Assembly (NCBI RefSeq): GCF_020080835.1
Contig: NC_058161.1
Span: 8,924,297-8,988,296, forward strand
Direction: 5' to 3'
From: Cotesia glomerata
Taxonomy: Eukaryota > Arthropoda > Insecta > Hymenoptera > Braconidae
DNA: 64,000 bases
Shown: piece after piece, positions 61,116 through 64,000 of the stretch
How the letters are laid out: each line of letters starts with the position of its first letter
Numbering within the stretch: the stretch's first letter is position 1
Program-made: the position numbers and the translations under genes
The notes under the pieces: generated by a model
What the model was told of the DNA's origin: nothing
Databases searched by the model: none
What the model saw: only the letters and a program-made list of their open reading frames with translations

Positions 61116-62774
61116 AATTATCATTTTCTGCAAAATTCATTCGTTTGAAAGTTATTGAAAGTCGAAGTTAAATTTACGCTCGACTTTAATTCATTTTTTC
61201 CCGACAAAAATTTTAATGTTTAAACCATTTTTTTTATTCATTTTTAAAATATTGTTATTGTTCATTGTAGTGATTATTTTAGTTATTCCAATTTTTTCAA
61301 AACTCACGGCAAACAATACGTGAGATGTTTTAGAGATTTGAGGGTGTGAGTTCGAATTCCGCTTATACACCGATTAATTCTTTTATGAAAATTTTTAAAT
61401 TTTTATTAACAAATTAGACAATGTTCCAACACTTAAATATTAAAAGACGTAGTCGTGTTAAACAAAAATTTTACATAAAGAAAATCCTTTTTTTTTTTTT
61501 TTTTTTTTTTTTTCAAATAATTTAAGTATGATTTGATATTTTCATGCGAATAAATTTTACATTTTTATTTAACAAAATACCCGAGTGAATAAGCAATAAA
61601 AATGAAGTATAATTGAGCAATAAACGTAAAGATGATTTGGTTAATGTATTAAAATTGATAGGCGATATTATTTTTCAGCGAGTGGAGGAAGAGAGACATA
61701 AACATTACAGCAAATTCGCATTTTAGATTTTATCACGAATCGAGACTGCGTTCGAAATCACCTCACGTTCAGTTGTATGCACTAAAATAGCAGTGTACTC
61801 TACGCTATATAATGCTTCAGCCAAAGAAAGGAAAAATGACCCATTCAAAACTAAAATTACGCTATTCAAATATCAATACAATCACCCTTGAATTAATACG
61901 TTATCGGAAATCTCTCGAAATAATTTTAATTATTTTCTTTTTTTCGTACAATTTATGAATAAAAATGGCAAGTAAGTTACTAATCAAACTTTCTATTAAA
62001 CTCTAACATATTCGAATTTGTTTTTTTTTTTATCAATTATTTTCAAAAAATTCGATGATACGCATTGTAATAAAAAATTATTCATCAATTATTCTAGCTA
62101 ATGCAAAATTAAAAATTATTTGATTATTTTGAAAAATTTAATTGGTAATTACTTTTTTAAAAATCTATTCATTAATTTTTTCTATACAAAATATATTGTT
62201 GGTTATTTTGATAAAAAAAAAAAAAATATATAAGCACAGAATAAAAGTTTAATTTAAATAATTTCATTGTAAAACTTTTTACACAATCACTTGATAAACA
62301 ACATCATTGTTATTATTTATAATAAATTGTTAATACCCAGTATGAAAAGGTATTATTAAAACTTTATCACAACCTTTTTCACCAAGTACTATTGTCGCCG
62401 TCACTAATTATCTAAATTAAACCCACGGCTTTTAGGAGTTGAGGAATTTTAATTTATTTTCGAGTAAAACTTATAACTTAGATAGCTAGATAATACTATG
62501 AAATATTATTATTATGACTATGACTTATGACATAAATAATATTTATTGTTCGACGTCATCGATGCCATCGATTTTAAGCGAAAAACAACTTATGTGTACA
62601 TTCCACTAACATTTATTTAAAATTGATACGATTACAACTTTTGTAGTAAATTTCTTATGAAGTTTCCTTGTGCACTGGACTGAGAACTAAATGTGGTTTA
62701 TAAAAATAATATTGTTGCAATTGCACCCCTTTAGAAATTTTTTTCCTGACCATAAATAAATAAATAAATAAATT

Positions 62775-62853
<79 letters not shown>

Positions 62854-64000
62854 ACTATTTTAAGAATAGAAAAGAATAATAAATTCATATGAATACTTAA
62901 TAGTAAAAAAAATTTTTTTAATTTTTCTAGTATAATAATTTATGGTAAAATCGAGACTAGTGGTTTGATTAACGTGGCTGAATGTGCATAGTTAAGTGGC
63001 ATTATATCGCTGATAAATTACACGATAGCATATCCTACTTTGATTTAGTTATCGCTCATAGCACCCGATAGAAAAATAATGAATGGTAAGCATTGATGAA
63101 CGTTATATTAAAAAAAAAAAAATAAAAAATAAATGATGAATCAACACAAATCATTTTTTCAACAGAAAAATCTTTATATTGTTTACATTACACTTTTCAA
63201 CTATTTTTCTGCACTAATGAAATTAATCTTTACTTCGTATTTTTTTAAACAAATTAATATTAAATTATTATCAGAAAAATATTTCAAAATATCACACGTA
63301 TTTTTTTTTTTTTTTTTCATTTTTTACATTTTCCTATTTTATATGATAATTTATTGGACTTTTTGGGTAAAAAAAATTATGTTGAATAAATTCTTTAAAA
63401 AAAATAATCATTGAAAATTATTTAATGTTATTTTTTACGGCGCGTTAGTGACAAAAAAATTATTTTTTTCAACAGCGTAAAAATATTCAGTTCTTTAATT
63501 TTAAATACATGGAGTGAAAATTGACTACTGATAAGGATATAACGAATCTTGAAGTTTGTAAAAAATCTCTTCACATCCTTTAATTCAAATGATACATTAT
63601 ATTTATTTTGAGAGTTAATTCAAATATACTATCACGATGACTGATAAATAAATGAACGATCCAATTAAAATTAGAACCAAAACATCATTTTTCAAATAAA
63701 CCAAGCGGAGTTTGAAACAAGAGAACACAAGTTATCGATAATTATCAAGAAATCAATGACTATTTATTTAATTAATAAACAAAACCAAAATTCTTAATAA
63801 GAAAAACACAGAACAACTGTGATACACATACTGATACATGTAACACATATGAATCGCTGATAGTCGTACTATTTTTGACTCAGCGATAGCTAACGCACAC
63901 GATGAATCATAACATAACTGGTGTTAGGGAGATGTGATTATTATACATAGCAGTGCAGAGGAAGAGAAAAATAATAACTAAACTATATAAGTAGTTTAGA
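61116..64000. other. AT-rich flank with microsatellites, no gene recognised
   Basis: (TA)n at 62780-62851, AAAT repeats just before it, and poly-T at 61490-61513 and 63301-63318. A 93-codon Phe-rich frame (63133-63414) has no domain and is compositional. 61330-61375 has a GAGTTCGAATTCC phrase like a Pol III box B but no box A partner. Confidence 0.4.

Noticed and set aside
61325..61375. tRNA-like box B (GAGTTCGAATTCC)
   Set aside because: No box A or cloverleaf partner could be found; probably chance or a very old SINE remnant.
63133..63414. 93-codon Phe-rich frame
   Set aside because: Driven by poly-T/AT composition; no domain or start context.

Overview
This is a eukaryotic, very AT-rich, gene-poor window, almost certainly from an insect. 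Two minus-strand exons match the N-terminal region of the hyperpolarization-activated cation channel Ih (HCN family). Their wording resembles hymenopteran Ih, and the base composition and repeat load would fit a parasitoid wasp, but that placement is an inference. No bacterial genes, operons, rRNA or CRISPR arrays are present.

Host gene. The Ih exons lie at 37059-37402 (possibly starting at an ATG at 37413) and 29128-29398, read right to left. The joining GT and AG sites are phase compatible across a 7.66-kb intron. The second exon ends in a GT donor, so the gene continues toward position 1. I could not recognise the next (transmembrane) exons in 1-29127, so most of that stretch reads as one large intron filled with transposons. 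The region right of 37.4 kb is upstream intron or flanking DNA.

Mobile DNA. Five layers are visible. (1) Seven copies plus two partial right ends of one non-autonomous element have a subterminal AACTTCCCGCTAA on the left, its complement at the right end, a right-end hairpin and a central (CA)n tract. This is the architecture of Helentron-associated (DINE-1/HINE-like) elements, and all nine lie in the same orientation. (2) Five R1-clade-like non-LTR retrotransposon copies all sit inside a (CA)n tract and are all broken; one (47.5-52.0 kb) keeps both ORFs in damaged form and one (46.0-46.4 kb) is a chimera of two subfamilies. (3) About ten TIR elements have CAC(T/G/A)G...C(A/C/T)GTG termini, mostly flanked by TA, and each carries its own short word repeated in both orientations (CMC/CACTA-like organisation). 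(4) Elements have G-rich AGGG termini or GGGTGATTC termini, including two large inverted repeats (46.6-55.3 and 56.5-59.5 kb), the latter enclosing a minus-strand ORF1-like protein with a PHD-like finger. (5) Small hairpin elements have a conserved core, while the arms differ between copies but stay self-complementary within each copy.

Layout. 0.1-3.5 kb: CMC-like element with nested insertions. 4.5 kb: tRNA-derived SINE. 6.6-10.3 kb: HINE plus RT copy. 10.4-11.9, 13.4-16.4 and 23.3-25.6 kb: G-rich TIR elements with nested elements. 25.8-28.1 kb: CMC-like element. 29.1 and 37.1 kb: Ih exons. 33.1-35.3 kb: HINE plus RT copy. 35.3-36.1 and 43.9-44.8 kb: hairpin elements. 37.9-39.5 kb: CMC-like element. 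42.2-55.3 kb: HINEs, RT copies and a long inverted repeat. 56.5-59.5 kb: inverted-repeat element with ORF1. 60.2-61.1 kb: HINE. 61.1-64 kb: featureless AT-rich DNA.
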